From the NCBI GenBank assembly GCA_907163375.1, contig CAJQUW010002197.1:686100-750099 (forward strand): a DNA stretch of 64,000 bases, read 5' to 3'. The DNA is from Prostheceraeus crozeri. Lineage: Eukaryota; Platyhelminthes; Polycladida; Euryleptidae. Each line of letters begins with the position of its first letter. Position 1 is the first letter of the stretch. Below, piece after piece: positions 18,289 through 28,414 of the stretch. The notes below the pieces were generated by a model. It had not been told where the DNA came from. It did no database searches and saw nothing but the letters and a program-made list of their open reading frames with translations. Position numbers and translations under genes: made by a program.

Positions 18289-20517
18289 ATGGCAACTGTC
18301 GAGGAATTGATAAATTTACAAAATTCTCCTTTATCCTACGCAAAGAAAATAGAACTAAAAACTAAAGGAAGAGATAAGCCGATTTTCACCTTTGAAGGAA
18401 GGCGAAAGTGCAATCTTAGTGTGCAATATCAAAAATACGAATGGCTGACTGGTTGCCCCATTAGAAAGACACTTTTCTGCTTTCCGTGCCTTATCTTTAA
18501 ACCAAAAACGACAGTGTTTCATCGACGAGAGGATTACTCGACTTGGCGAATTTCTCTAATCATGTGAAGAGACATATAAAATCTCCTACGCATCTGGCCG
18601 CGATCACCTCTCTTAAACTTATTGGCAAAGTAAGGATCGATGAAATGTTAAATGAGGAGTTCAAAACTTTGAGAAATATGCACAACGAGGAAGTGAGGAA
18701 GAACAGAGAAATGATGCGACATCATATTAAAGCCGCTCTTTTCCTTGTTTGCCAAGGCCTTTCTTTTAGAGGTCATTCAGAGAGCACTGACAGTCCAAAT
18801 CGTGGAAATTTCATTGAATTGATTAAGCTCCTCAGTGAATTTAGTTCTGATCCGCTGATTAAAAAATTGTGTCTCTCCTGATCACAGTCTCCCATTTTCA
18901 GGATTATCACCTGATATTCAAAACGACTTGATTAAGTGTTTGTATGATCAGGTTCGCGTTGAAATCGAGAATCGAATCAAAGGTGCTCCTTTTATATCTA
19001 TAATTGCTGACGATACAACGGACATTTCAAATACAAGTCAAATGGCTGTCAGCGTCCGACTTGTTCACAATGGATCGGTCTTCGAACATCTGATTGACCT
19101 TGTCAATGTGTCAGCAGACAGATCAGCTAACAATCTTGCCTGTGTAATATGTGAAAGTCTTGAGTCCGTTGGTGTAACCAAAAATACTTCAGTGATCGGC
19201 CAGTCATACGACGGTGCAAGTAACATGATGGGTAAGCACAATTCAGTGCAAACTAAGATCAAGGAGATTTGGCCCTCAGCAAACTTCGTTCATTGTTATG
19301 CACACAAATGGGCATTAGTAGCACAAAGTGTCAGTAAGAATATTCCGTTGGTATCAATATTTTTCGGATTTTTGCAAAATTTGACAACATTTTTTCGCGC
19401 TTCACCAAAACGTGCTTCTATGTTATCCAGTCCATTGCCTCTTGCGTCAACTACGCGTTGGTTGACGAGAGGAAAATCTGTCTGTGCTATTTCTTCTAAG
19501 TATTGTGAAATTTTCAATGTTTTAGAAAATATTTCTTCGGAGTCCTCTGCTTGCTCAATTGATTGCTACACCCGCGCTGAAGCGAAAGGATTGCGATATC
19601 AATTGGGAAATTGTGAGAATGTGTTTCTCTTATTCTTTTTTCGTAAAGTTTTCGCATTATCCGACATGATGACAAAGAAACTTCAAGGTGTGATGATTGA
19701 TCCAGCTGAAATATCTTCGAAGGTAGCATACTATCGTGCAAACTTGTGTGAACTACGCTCTGAAGTTTCCTTTCAAACGTTCGTAGAGGAAGCGAAGCAA
19801 TATGAGCCTTACTTTTTTAATCATGAAAAGAGAGTCCCACAAATCAACGAGCAACATCTCCTTGACAGCGGTTACACTCCAAGTAGGCCTAAGCCATCAT
19901 CTTCGTCATCCCAATTTGAGAAGGATAAACTTAAGCGATTAATGTACGAAATCATCGATACACTAATTTTTCAGTTAGACCAACGATTTGAAAACATCGA
20001 AAGTCTTCAGTGGATAAAACTATTTCAGCCATCGAGATTTGATGTACTGAAAGCTGATGCATTTGAAGTTGTACGACTTGTGAATGAACTGAAGAAACAT
20101 CACCCAGATTTAGTTCAAGAAGAAGAAGAGAAGTTGCGCAACGAATTACACATTCTATTCACTGATTCAGATTTGCGAGTGGCACTTGGAGAAGCAAATG
20201 ATCCTTCTACTCTTCTTAAACAAATGCATTCCTTGGATTTGTGTGACGCTCTTCCTCTTGTCTCTAAAGCATTAATGGCTTCACAAACAATTGCTCTAAC
20301 ATCGGTGACATGTGAAAGAACCTTCAGTGTGCTTCGGCGAATCAAGACCTACCTGCGTTCCACCATGACTCAAGAACGCATGAAACAACTGGTATTTTTA
20401 AGCATCGAAACTTCTCTTCTCAAACACTTATCAGGAGAGTGTTCGTTCGTTGACACAATTATCGACAAGTTTGCTTCAATGAAAGATCGTCAAGTAAAGT
20501 TGCTATATCGTAAGTAA
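18289..20517 (+). pseudogene. hAT-family transposase relic (ZMYM1 / TTF-zinc-finger type)
   Basis: Three consecutive ORFs make one transposase. The first (18289-18567) holds a TTF-type zinc finger with RKTLFCFPCLIF. The second (18543-18881) has NHVKRHIKSPTHLAA, continuing the finger. The third (18928-20517) has the catalytic core start IIADDTTDISNTSQ, a central GQSYDGASNMMGK and HCYAHKWAL. It also has the C-terminal hAT dimerisation motif TSVTCERTFSVLRRIKTYLRS. A frameshift lies near 18545-18567. A stop plus either a frameshift or a lost short intron lies at 18881-18927, where CCCATTTTCAG resembles an acceptor. This DUF4371/hAT type is common in marine invertebrates. It is inactive as it stands. 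Confidence 0.87.
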
Positions 20518-20740
20518 ATACATCAGGTTATAGTGTTATGATTTACCTGTATTGTTTTTGGTAATGACTATAAGTGGAAATGGAGTTGTTATGAAAATTG
20601 ATTTTGCTCTTTAAATTATAACAATAAAAAATATATTTTGAGCAATGCGCCTAAAGGACTAAAAATTGACTTGGAATTTACATGTAGGCCTACGTTCTTT
20701 TCCCGGTTCTTTCATTGGACTCAGATTACCTCATCTGAGG

Positions 20741-20758
20741 TGGTCTGCTACGCCACTG
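20741..20758. repeat. Right terminal inverted repeat of hAT element
   Basis: The sequence ends GGTCTGCTACGCCACTG, the reverse complement of the CAGTGGCGTAGC start known for this hAT group. A matching left end is only doubtfully present near 17875. Confidence 0.55.
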
Positions 20759-22161
20759 GTGGGAAAGTGGAATTTATTCCACTGAGTGAAGCAGCAGGGC
20801 TCCCACTCCTGCGCAAATTATTAGGAAATTCCAATTTTCTGCGCAAATTTGACAATTTTGTAAAAATGTTAAATTAATAATCAATATCGACATGGTATCC
20901 ATGAAGTAGCTACCGTTGAAAATAAATTTTACTTTTCATGCTAATTATATGGATGTGAATGGGACGAATTCATCGAATCCGACAGCATCGTATCGTCTTT
21001 TCTATGACGTTATATCGTCTATCGTTTTCTATGACACCGATTTGGTTGTTTTACAGGTTCTTTTCTTATAGGTACTATTACATAATATTCGGTTTTAAAG
21101 AATTTCTTCACGGTTCAAAACATGATATCGACTGATCATTCCGAATAAATCAAAATGCCTATTGAGTTTTAGTAATCATGCAAAACAAACGTCATAATTA
21201 TGCTATGTTTACTTAGGTTTGAAATATAAGTTTACAATATAAGCTTCTAACCATCAACTGTCTCGAACGTTTTTATTTCCAAAACAAATTCATTTTAATT
21301 TCATCCTCGATATCATCATTAATAGAGAACATTTCTGACTTTATCGACAAAAACTTATTAATTGTATAACAAATATTATATTGACATCTATTATGTTAGA
21401 CGGTACCTAAATATAATTGCACGATAGGAAACTTGGCCCGTGAAACGCCTTTAAAAAACTGCATAATTGCGACTACACTTCCGACTAGTATACCTTCTTT
21501 TAGTATATTGCCACTCTTTGAATATACATACACATTCATTTTAGACTTGCTTTTTGTTGTTTTATGTTTACAATGCCAAAAATTCTGTTTCATATATTTC
21601 GCTGTTTCGTAAGATTTTTGCGTTTAGATCTGCCCATATTGTATCTAGATTTCAAATAAATAATTGTTTGAATAACATAATACTGTATAAAGATATCATA
21701 AACATGACTTTTCCTTTGTTTTCTAAAAAACTATTACTGGATACATCACTTGTAGCTAGTAAGTATCGATAAATTACATGCTTGACTAGGCCCTACAATT
21801 AATTACATACATTATTACAAGTAGGGTCTTATGCTTAAATTCCGTATGTCCTATTTAACTCTTAGATAGCTATCACATGATATAATAAAATATTGGTTGA
21901 CAATCATTTAGCGGTTCATTAGCTCAAACTTTGGTCTACATTGATATTTTAGAAATGCAATAAGATAATAACTTGAAGCAATTAAATAAATCACAAACAC
22001 AAAGATGGCGACACAGGGGGTCTAGGCACAAGAATTTCGAATTTTTTCCTTGAAATCAAAAGCTGCGCAAATTTTCGCAAATCATGGAGTGGGAGCCCTG
22101 TGAAGCAGTCGAAGGAAAAAATCCAAGGCATAGGTGCACCACTGACTTGACCATGATGAGG
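20759..22161. other. AT-rich intergenic DNA with hAT fragments
   Basis: No gene seen. 20796-20850 (GCAGGGCTCCCACTCCTGCGC) recurs in inverted orientation at 22055-22105. 22126-22143 ends GGTGCACCACTG, another hAT-like terminus. These are remains of transposons bordering element 2. Confidence 0.4.
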
Positions 22162-22167
22162 AATTAC
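22162..22167. repeat. Target-site duplication, left (AATTAC)
   Basis: AATTAC lies immediately outside the left inverted repeat; an identical hexamer follows the right repeat at 41290-41295. Six bases is the duplication length of Polinton integrases. A run of eight C separates it from the first clearly matching repeat base at 22176. Confidence 0.6.
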
Positions 22168-23309
22168 CCCCCCCCAGTGGCGGGCAGTAAAGTATCCCAG
22201 CCCCAGGCACAAGCACAAAATGGAGCAAACCCTCCCCCCCCCCCTCCTGGAAGGAAGAGAGGTGAGGGAGTGCGTCAAGGATGTGCTGGGAGGAAGGGGT
22301 CCGAGAGGAAGAAACAGGTCCCTACACCCCCTCTGGAAGGAAGGAAGTAGTTTTCCGGTAAGGGAAAGGAAGGAAGGTGACAGGAATGTGGGAGGGATAG
22401 AGTTGGAAAAGGCTGGGTGTTGGTGGTTTTGGGATGAGAAAAGTCGTTTTTCGTCATGAAGGAGGGTTCGGATGTGAAAACGGAGTTTAGATTTGGAATT
22501 TGCGTGAAATTTTGGGTTAGGAAGGAAGGTGGGAGGAATTTTCCTGAGAGGCAAGGGGTGGAGCGGGAAAGAGTTGGAAAAGGGCGGGTGTTGGTGGTTT
22601 TGGGATGAGAAAAGTCGTTTTTTGTCATGAAGGAGGGTTCGGATGGGAAAACGGAGGCCAGATTCGGAATCTACGTGAAATTTTGGGTTAGGAAAGATGT
22701 TTCCAGCAAAATCGGAGAGAAAAAGTTTTGACGACGTCCCCCCCCCTCCTGTGAAACTTCCAACTTTGGTGTTAGAGATCGTAGAAAGTCGTGCAATAGC
22801 TCATTTGAAAGCTAAGAGTGAGAAAAATGCAGTGGAAAGCTCACTTTGGTCCACTTTTCCTGGCTTTGGGGAGGAAAATGGCAGGAAGACGTCAGAGTTG
22901 GAAAAGTCCGGTGTTGGATGTTTTGGGATGAGAAAAGTCGTTTTTCGACATGAAGGAGGTCTCGGATGGGAAAATGGAGTGCAAATTCGGAATTTTTGTT
23001 CAATTTTGGGTTAGGAAGGATGTTTCCAGCGACATCGGAGAGAAAAAGTTTGAGGACGTCCCCCCCTCCTGTCAAACTTCCAACTTTGGTGTTAGAGATC
23101 GTAGAAAGTCGTGCAATAGCTCATTTGAAAGATAAGAATGAGACAAAATCAGTGGAAAACACGGCTTGTTCCTATCTGCCTTCGTTTAGAGGTGAGACGT
23201 CATTGAAAAAATGGTACATTGGCGAAAAAACGACAGAGTCAGAATTTTTACGAAAATCGCTCTAGCGGGTGAACCAAGCCTCGGACGGGAAAACAGAGAC
23301 CAGATTTGA
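22168..23309. repeat. Left terminal inverted repeat of element 2
   Basis: It matches 39970-41289 in inverted orientation from the CAGTA...TATCCCAG region at the outside to the AAACAGAGACCAGATTTG boundary inside. Internally it is built of degenerate ~170-bp units. Each has GGTTTTGGGATGAGAAAAGTCG, then GAAGGAGGGTTCGGATG, then TTTTGGGTTAGGAA (units near 22430, 22595, 22925). ORFs on both strands here (for example 22275-22628) are repeat artefacts. Confidence 0.9.
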
Positions 23310-23374
23310 CATCAGCGTGCCATGTTACACCTGAATGTCATTCATGCTATGCCTCCGAAGTGAAAGGAAGAAAG

Positions 23375-23797
23375 ATGACAGAAGCAGTAAAGTTAACGAA
23401 TGAATTTTGTTCACTACGTTTTCATCGACAAAGTCTTCGTGGTGTGATTAGGGACTACATCATCTCATTTCATCATGAAAAGGCAGACTTAGAATTTGCT
23501 ATCGCTAAAGGTTACTTCGTTTTCCAACAGCTCATGGACACTTTGATAAATAAAGATGTGAAAGGACGATCAGTTGCAGAGATTGAATTTGAGAAAGTGA
23601 CTGATGAACATGCAGGTGAGCGCGTAGTGTTTCATTTTGTATCCTATTCTGCAGAGACGATACATGATCCCAAAGATTTCTGTCAGCGACACATGGCAAA
23701 AATTGCATCTCGACTAGATTCATTTCATGAGCATGGATCCAACTTGCTCTTATGTCGCATAAAACACATTCATGATCAACTTAATGTGCTAAACTAG
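23375..23797 (+). CDS. Stand-alone copy 1 of the PolB N-terminal domain
   Basis: A 140-residue ORF; the ATG at 23375 is chosen because the homologue at 33611 starts at the equivalent place, and the longer ORF would begin inside the terminal repeat. It is alpha/beta, with shared landmarks: SLRFHRQSLRGVIRDYI near the start, DVKGRSVAEIEF in the middle, VFHFVSYSAETIHD, then FCQRHMAKIASRLDSFHEHG. The same succession is seen in 33611-34063, in the pseudogene 26045-26437, and in the polymerase N-terminus (31400-31740). A role beside the polymerase, such as priming or DNA binding, is inference. Confidence 0.6.
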   Translation: MTEAVKLTNEFCSLRFHRQSLRGVIRDYIISFHHEKADLEFAIAKGYFVFQQLMDTLINKDVKGRSVAEIEFEKVTDEHAGERVVFHFVSYSAETIHDPKDFCQRHMAKIASRLDSFHEHGSNLLLCRIKHIHDQLNVLN

Positions 23798-23935
23798 ATT
23801 TGACTACAAGATTTGGGTAAAGCATTCATGAGTCAGTCGTGCGCGTGCCTCCTTTTCTCTGCCGCAACGAAGTCAGGGGAGAAACGGAGGTCTCTGATTG
23901 GCTCTCATAGTGTCAAATGTGGATTCTCAGGAGAC

Positions 23936-23943
23936 TATAAAAG
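23936..23943 (+). promoter_or_regulatory. TATA box
   Basis: TATAAAAG about 130 bases before the ATG at 24071, with a C/T-rich start-site region (TTCTCTTCATTTCATTCTC) downstream. Confidence 0.6.
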
Positions 23944-24070
23944 CAGACGTCTCCCCATTTTCTCTTCATTTCATTCTCTTGACTTGGAAAGCGTGTGTGA
24001 CTTGTGAAAGGCATTCTCCGTCTCAATTTTGTCTGATTCAATCCTGTTTGCAAATTTACAAGTGAGTGTC

Positions 24071-24304
24071 ATGACGGTGTGGCCTAAACCTTACCAACAT
24101 TTTAAAAGAGAGACGCAGGAGAGTGTGTGGCCGATGACTGTACAAGCTTATTTTGTTGAACCATCACCACCACTGCCACCTCCACCACCTAGACGCTTTA
24201 CCTTTAAGTCTTTTAGGGAATTGAAACTTAATTCGGGTCCTAAGCCCAAGACATTTAAATTACTGGACGATGACGAAGACTTAGACTTTGGTAATAAGCT
24301 TTAA
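24071..24304 (+). CDS. Small proline-rich acidic protein
   Basis: From the ATG at 24071 it encodes 77 residues: MTVWPKPYQHFKRET at the start, a polyproline tract (PPLPPPPPRR) in the middle and an acidic end (LDDDEDLDFG). It follows a TATA box at 23936. A splice donor-like GTAAGA occurs at 24361 in the 3' part of the transcript. Function is unknown. It could also be the 5' exon of the next gene, but the reading frames do not join well. Confidence 0.4.
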   Translation: MTVWPKPYQHFKRETQESVWPMTVQAYFVEPSPPLPPPPPRRFTFKSFRELKLNSGPKPKTFKLLDDDEDLDFGNKL

Positions 24305-24360
24305 ATCATGTGAACGCTCCAAAACGTCCTCTTAAGGGCCACCTCATATGTCACTGCTAA

Positions 24361-24420
24361 GGTAAGAATTTTCTTTTCTCTGATTATAATGAATGTACTT
24401 AGTGGTATTCTTTCGTTACA
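24361..24420 (+). other. Predicted 60-bp intron
   Basis: GCTAAG|GTAAGA at the left and a pyrimidine-rich ATTCTTTCGTTACAG at the right frame a short intron. It is immediately followed by an ATG at 24428. Confidence 0.5.
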
Positions 24421-24427
24421 GACTGCC

Positions 24428-25107
24428 ATGGCCATGAATCCTACTCCAACTGCTGCATCACTGAATCCTCAACATCTCGAGCTGTGGAATCCGAAAATTG
24501 AAAAGGTAATTCACGGCTATCCTACCTACAAACAAGTGCGCTACACGGTGTTCGACTCTATCCTCAAACGCCGGCTGTATACTTACCAAAAGTGGATACG
24601 CAAGTAAATCGTTGCGGTCAAAACCTGAGCATCCCTATTGATAATTGGTTGCGTCAGCAGCTTGAAATTTTAGAAGAAGTTGTGAGGCAAAAGGCTCTTA
24701 TTCCTGCTGAACTATTACAGTTGTAGCCAGAAAAGAAAACTTCTTATTATAAACCTTTGTATCGCGGCACTCGCTGCTATATTTTACAAAGCAAGTATTG
24801 TAAAGTCACTTCAGGAGTGACAGTTGAACAGTCAGTTAAAACAGAATTGTTATCGTTAGGTGCAGGCTTTTATTCCTTTCATATTGAGGTACCTGCTGTT
24901 TATGTGGGAACTCATCAATCTGACGGGAATTTGATTTCTCTGAATTTGCGCATTGCTCAAATTCATCATCAACCTGAGTTAAAAGGTCTTGATCACATTG
25001 AGAAAGTCATTGATTCTTGTGTCAAAGAGTGTCAAGAACCTGTCACTAAACCTAAACGTCGTCGCGCATCAAAGAAAGATGGTGTTACCACCGAAGAGAA
25101 ATCTTAG
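24428..25107 (+). pseudogene. GFYSF-family protein, copy 1 (broken)
   Basis: The ATG at 24428 opens a protein that is broken near 24590 by a frameshift and at 24724-24726 by an in-frame TAG. It then continues to 25107. Its parts line up in order with the intact protein at 26818-27414: IPIDNWLRQQLEILEE against VPLDYWTRLQFNTLET, and LGAGFYSFHIEVPAVYVG against LGKGFYSFEIKIQTTYMG. The C-terminus is basic (KPKRRRASKK). A nucleic-acid-binding role such as ssDNA binding is a guess from the basic tail and beta-rich body. Confidence 0.5.
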
Positions 25108-25258
25108 GTATTGTACTCAGTTAGTATGTAGTAAATGTGGAAAACGCGGTCTTGCGCGTTATGTTCAAATAAAACATTGTAATCAAGTTGTATGTATCTT
25201 TTGTTATGTAAAGGACAGACATCCTTGTAAAGTTCCTGCTCAATGTATTATCTTGTAA
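25108..25258 (+). CDS. Short zinc-cluster segment
   Basis: Frame 2 encodes LVCSKCGKRGLARYV followed by CNQVVCIFC and HPCK. This is a Cys4-type cluster resembling a zinc ribbon or treble clef. It has no start codon of its own in good context and overlaps the tail of the preceding ORF, so it may be an exon or the N-terminus of the exonuclease-like gene that follows. Function is unknown. Confidence 0.35.
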
Positions 25259-25280
25259 TGAAGACTTTTTGATATTGTAG

Positions 25281-25844
25281 GTTGTCATCTTCATAGACAG
25301 TGAGGGAACACCCATGCAGGAATTGAGTGCTATTGCAATGAGAGAAAGTGATCAAACTGTTGTTAGTGTATATCATAGATTTGCCTACTGTCCTCCACAC
25401 AAAGACAAATGGTCACGACGTCATGTACATGGACTTGATCCTTCTATTTTGATTCATATTGGATTTGTAAATGAAACGTATTTGATAAGTGATTTCAAAC
25501 GGTGGCTGTCAGGTTTTCATATTGTTAAAATAATAGGAAATGATTCTGAACGAGAAGCAGCAACACTTCAGTTGCATATTGATAATTTATATTTACCATG
25601 TTGGGTAGATCGTGTAAGACAAGACTATCATATGCGTTGTGATCGAAAGAAGTTTAGAGATGAAATGATTTTTGACATGGCTGTATGTTTCGGTGAGAGA
25701 CATCACCTTTACAGACCACCATCCCATTGTAATACCAGAAATAAAGCTACCTACATTGCAAAACTCTCTTCACGCTGGCATTGTAGTCTTTATGACGTTT
25801 ATGAACTGTATCTATATTATTGTCAACAGCATGGGTCTATGTAA
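25281..25844 (+). CDS. DEDDh-type 3'-5' exonuclease-like protein, 5' end disturbed
   Basis: The open frame runs from 25281; the first ATG (25314) lies after the key motif, so the real start is upstream by splicing (TTGATATTGTAG looks like an acceptor) or beyond an indel. An ExoI-like VIFIDSEGTPMQELSAIA opens the domain. IIGND near residue 85 may be ExoII. WHCSLYDVYELY near the end has the His-x4-Asp spacing of ExoIII in DnaQ/RNase T-type enzymes. Such an enzyme could proofread, or process RNA or DNA ends, in the element's life cycle. Assignment rests on these three motifs and order only. Confidence 0.42.
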   Translation, partial: VVIFIDSEGTPMQELSAIAMRESDQTVVSVYHRFAYCPPHKDKWSRRHVHGLDPSILIHIGFVNETYLISDFKRWLSGFHIVKIIGNDSEREAATLQLHIDNLYLPCWVDRVRQDYHMRCDRKKFRDEMIFDMAVCFGERHHLYRPPSHCNTRNKATYIAKLSSRWHCSLYDVYELYLYYCQQHGSM

Positions 25845-26044
25845 AACATGTTTTTACTCCTTCTGAATGAGTGATGATCATTTTATGAAGTGTATTCTGT
25901 ACTTGTAAATCTTGTCTGGTGTTGAATAAACTTACAGTGGAACATGATTGTTATTTCTGTTTTATTCATAGTGTAAGTCATTGAAGCAATGTGAAATCTA
26001 TAGTTACAACGTTTATGATAGCGCATCGTACGCTAAGTAACCAC

Positions 26045-26437
26045 ATGTGTCATTTGACACTTGATCAACAAGGATTCGATTGATTTTTACAAGATTGGAA
26101 GCTTACATTTAAAATGAAGATGAATGATATGAAAGTAGTGCTAACTGAAAGCCTTCCTCTCTTCAAAAGATTGATGGAGAGTTTACAACCTCAAGATGTA
26201 AAGGGTAGACTCGTTGCTTATATAGAGTTGAAAGATTTGCAAAAACCACTTCGTTTTGGATCTTATTGCACAGAATGAATTACTCTTAGTGATCAATTTT
26301 ACGGTCGTCATATGGAGAAAATTATGGAGAGAATAGAAGAGACGTTGGAAGGAAATGCGTACGTTGTTAAACATGTCATGATTCAACTGAGTGTGTTTAC
26401 ATCCACGACTTTGTTTGATGGTCGACACATTGTGTAG
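26045..26437 (+). pseudogene. Decayed third stand-alone copy of the PolB N-terminal domain
   Basis: Reading from the ATG at 26045 in one frame, the sequence has TGA stops at 26081-26083 and 26276-26278, and a final TAG at 26435. Between them lie the family landmarks: PQDVKGRLVAYIEL against KDVKGRSVAEIEF in copy 1, and FYGRHMEKIMERIEE against FCQRHMAKIASRLDS. Only nonsense changes are seen, no frameshift. Confidence 0.6.
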
Positions 26438-26504
26438 ATGCAATAAAGATTTCTTTTCACTGAGTATTTTGTAATAGTGTACAGAGCAACACGAGCCATT
26501 GCGC

Positions 26505-26645
26505 TTTGTTAGATAAATGAATGCGTCTTTGTTCGAGAAAAGGGGCGTGACACAACATGAGTCATTGCGCTTTGTGCATTACTATCAGGCTCTTTGTTAG
26601 ATAAGTGAATGCGTCTTTGTTCGCTAGAAGGGGTGTGTCACTCAA
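26505..26645. repeat. Two direct ~50-bp repeats upstream of a TATA box
   Basis: TTTGTTAGATAAATGAATGCG... and TTTGTTAGATAAGTGAATGCG... both continue TCTTTGTTCG and AAGGGG. A shorter word, GAGcCATTGCGCTTTGT, is also doubled. They lie 30-170 bases before the TATA box at 26675, so a promoter-upstream function is possible. Confidence 0.75.
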
Positions 26646-26674
26646 GTCTTTGTGAGGACTGGAACGACTTTGTG

Positions 26675-26682
26675 TATAAATA
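26675..26682 (+). promoter_or_regulatory. TATA box
   Basis: TATAAATA in GTGTATAAATAGG, about 135 bases before the ATG at 26818. Confidence 0.6.
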
Positions 26683-26817
26683 GGAAAGGTTTCCACCCAC
26701 GCAGTCAAACGTTCACGTGTGACAACACTTTGTCACGTAACAAAGACAGGGAAAACGTGAAAAGAGAAACGCATGTGATTGGAGCTAGGTCTGGTTATTA
26801 AACGGACGACTGAGCTC

Positions 26818-27414
26818 ATGGCAATCATTTCCGTCCTTGCGCTAACCATGCAGTTGCTCGAAGCCATGAACTCCTCTGCTCTCGCACTGGGTACACTGAA
26901 CTCCCTTACTTTAGCATCGGGTAAAAATGCTTTCAATCAAAAGATAACTCATCATGGAGAAGCCGTGACCATAAAAACTCCAAGTCATCGGATAGATTAT
27001 CTAAAGGTTATGTCAACAAAGTATGGACTGGCCGTGTGTGTGCCGTTAGACTATTGGACACGGTTACAATTCAATACTCTTGAAACATTCCTGAAAGAGG
27101 ATCTCACCATCCCCAAAGAAATTGTTCGACACAATGGGAAGCGGTCACAATTTCCCATCATGGAAAGACGATACATGTATGTTCATATGGATAGACACTG
27201 TCTCATCATCCATGAAAAGGAGGGCAGCGAATTCGACTTACTCAATTGCAAACCACTCCCCATTTTGGGAAAAGGATTCTACTCCTTCGAAATTAAAATT
27301 CAAACCACTTACATGGGTCCGCGCAGGGACGGAAGGTTGTTTACGTTGAATATCTATCTTGTCTCCATAACCTTCAAAAATGATGTCCATGTGGATGATG
27401 ATCAACTACAGTAA
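26818..27414 (+). CDS. GFYSF-family protein, copy 2 (intact)
   Basis: The protein is 198 residues from the ATG at 26818; an upstream TTG extension is not used by the homologue. An N-terminal Ala/Leu/Thr-rich region precedes a beta-rich body with VPLDYWTRLQFNTLETFLKE (~residue 80), MYVHMDRHCLIIHEK and LGKGFYSFEIKIQTTYMG. It ends acidic (HVDDDQLQ), whereas copy 1 (24428-25107) ends basic. The pair arose by duplication within the element. A TATA box lies upstream. No known family is recognised. Confidence 0.6.
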   Translation: MAIISVLALTMQLLEAMNSSALALGTLNSLTLASGKNAFNQKITHHGEAVTIKTPSHRIDYLKVMSTKYGLAVCVPLDYWTRLQFNTLETFLKEDLTIPKEIVRHNGKRSQFPIMERRYMYVHMDRHCLIIHEKEGSEFDLLNCKPLPILGKGFYSFEIKIQTTYMGPRRDGRLFTLNIYLVSITFKNDVHVDDDQLQ

Positions 27415-27568
27415 CACTCCACACACTGAGAACGCACCATCGGTCTTTATGAGACCACGGCCTAACGGCCACCGTATCAAGAAAGAAAATGTACACTCAC
27501 CACGCCACACATAAACATGAGTCTCTCCTTCTTTCTTAGGCATACCCTTCTTCACTCAGGTTTTAAAC

Positions 27569-27835
27569 ATGTGGAAATTATCAGCATAGCTCCATGTATC
27601 ATGGAAAAATCAGTGTATTACATTTCATGATACAAAACGTCAACTTCAGATAACTCTAGAACGCTTTCAACTACGAAGGTTGCATCGCGCAATCCTATCC
27701 AACTCTTGTCGTGTCATTAACGTAGGAGACGGCATTGTATTTATTCGCATTCATGAAATGATTCTACATAATGATCACTGCTACATTGTGATTCCAAAAC
27801 CCTCATGGGAAAAGTATAAAAGGGAAGTTCACTGA
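27569..27835 (+). pseudogene. Small unknown protein with an early in-frame stop
   Basis: From the ATG at 27569 a frame of 88 codons runs to a TGA at 27833-27835, interrupted only by a TAG at codon 7 (27587-27589). The remainder is basic (LERFQLRRLHRAIL) with a beta-like VGDGIVFIRIHEMIL. The TATA box of the next gene lies inside its last codons. No family is recognised. Confidence 0.35.
27815..27822 (+). promoter_or_regulatory. TATA box of the TBP-like gene
   Basis: TATAAAAG in AAAGTATAAAAGGG, 36 bases before the ATG at 27858, so the 5' leader would be only a few bases long. Confidence 0.6.
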
Positions 27836-27857
27836 ACCCTCATGTCATTTGTGAGTC

Positions 27858-28332
27858 ATGCTCCCCATCCGCAGCATCATCAACGCCATGCACGAAATGA
27901 ATCTCAGAAGAGACATCGATTTAGAACAGATGCATACCCATCTTCATGCAAATGTTGGTCATTCGCATGAGCAACGGTCGAAATCTTCAAATCTTTCGCT
28001 GCGGCAAAATCCAAGTCCTAGGAAACCTTTCTCATTTCGTGATGCAGTCCATGTGTTACGAAGTCGTCAAGAAAATGCAAACACTCATGCCTCATCTACG
28101 CCTCAGTCCCCTGACATTGAAGAATATAGTAGTGTCTGTTCAATTGAAGATGTTAGTGAATCTAGCCAACATTAAAACCAGTAATCATTGTACATTTTAT
28201 GAAACTGAACTCTTTCCTGCTGCTCTGATTCGGAAGTGGCATCCTGTACATATTGCAGTGTTTCACAACGGACATTGTATCATGACTGGTTTACGTGATA
28301 TCAGTAAAGTAGCTGACATCTTTAATCTTTAA
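27858..28332 (+). pseudogene. TATA-binding-protein-like transcription factor, one frameshift
   Basis: Two overlapping frames make one TBP-like protein of about 158 residues, switching near 27940-27950. The first frame (ATG 27858) gives LPIRSIINAMHEMNL, matching the opening strand and helix of the TBP core. The second gives LVIRMSNGRNLQIFRCGKIQ (repeat-1 sheet), then a helix, then LKNIVVSVQLKM opening repeat 2. Next comes FYETELFPAALIRKWHP and AVFHNGHCIMTGL, which parallel the YEPELFP and F-SGK-V-TGAK signatures of repeat 2 of eukaryotic TBP. The protein has essentially only the core fold, without the variable N-terminal arm. It would bind TATA boxes such as those found before several genes of this element. 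The frameshift makes this copy inactive. Confidence 0.75.
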
Positions 28333-28414
28333 TGCGTTAATTGTATGAGTCACAGTTAATAGAATCGCGTTAATCACATGATGTGCTTTGAATGAGTCAT
28401 CGCAATGAACTATC

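Noticed and set aside
22084-23265. Many ORFs of 60-190 codons on both strands in the left terminal repeat
   Set aside because: They repeat the same peptide in several frames, mirror those in the right repeat, and arise from the ~170-bp units; no protein-like conservation.
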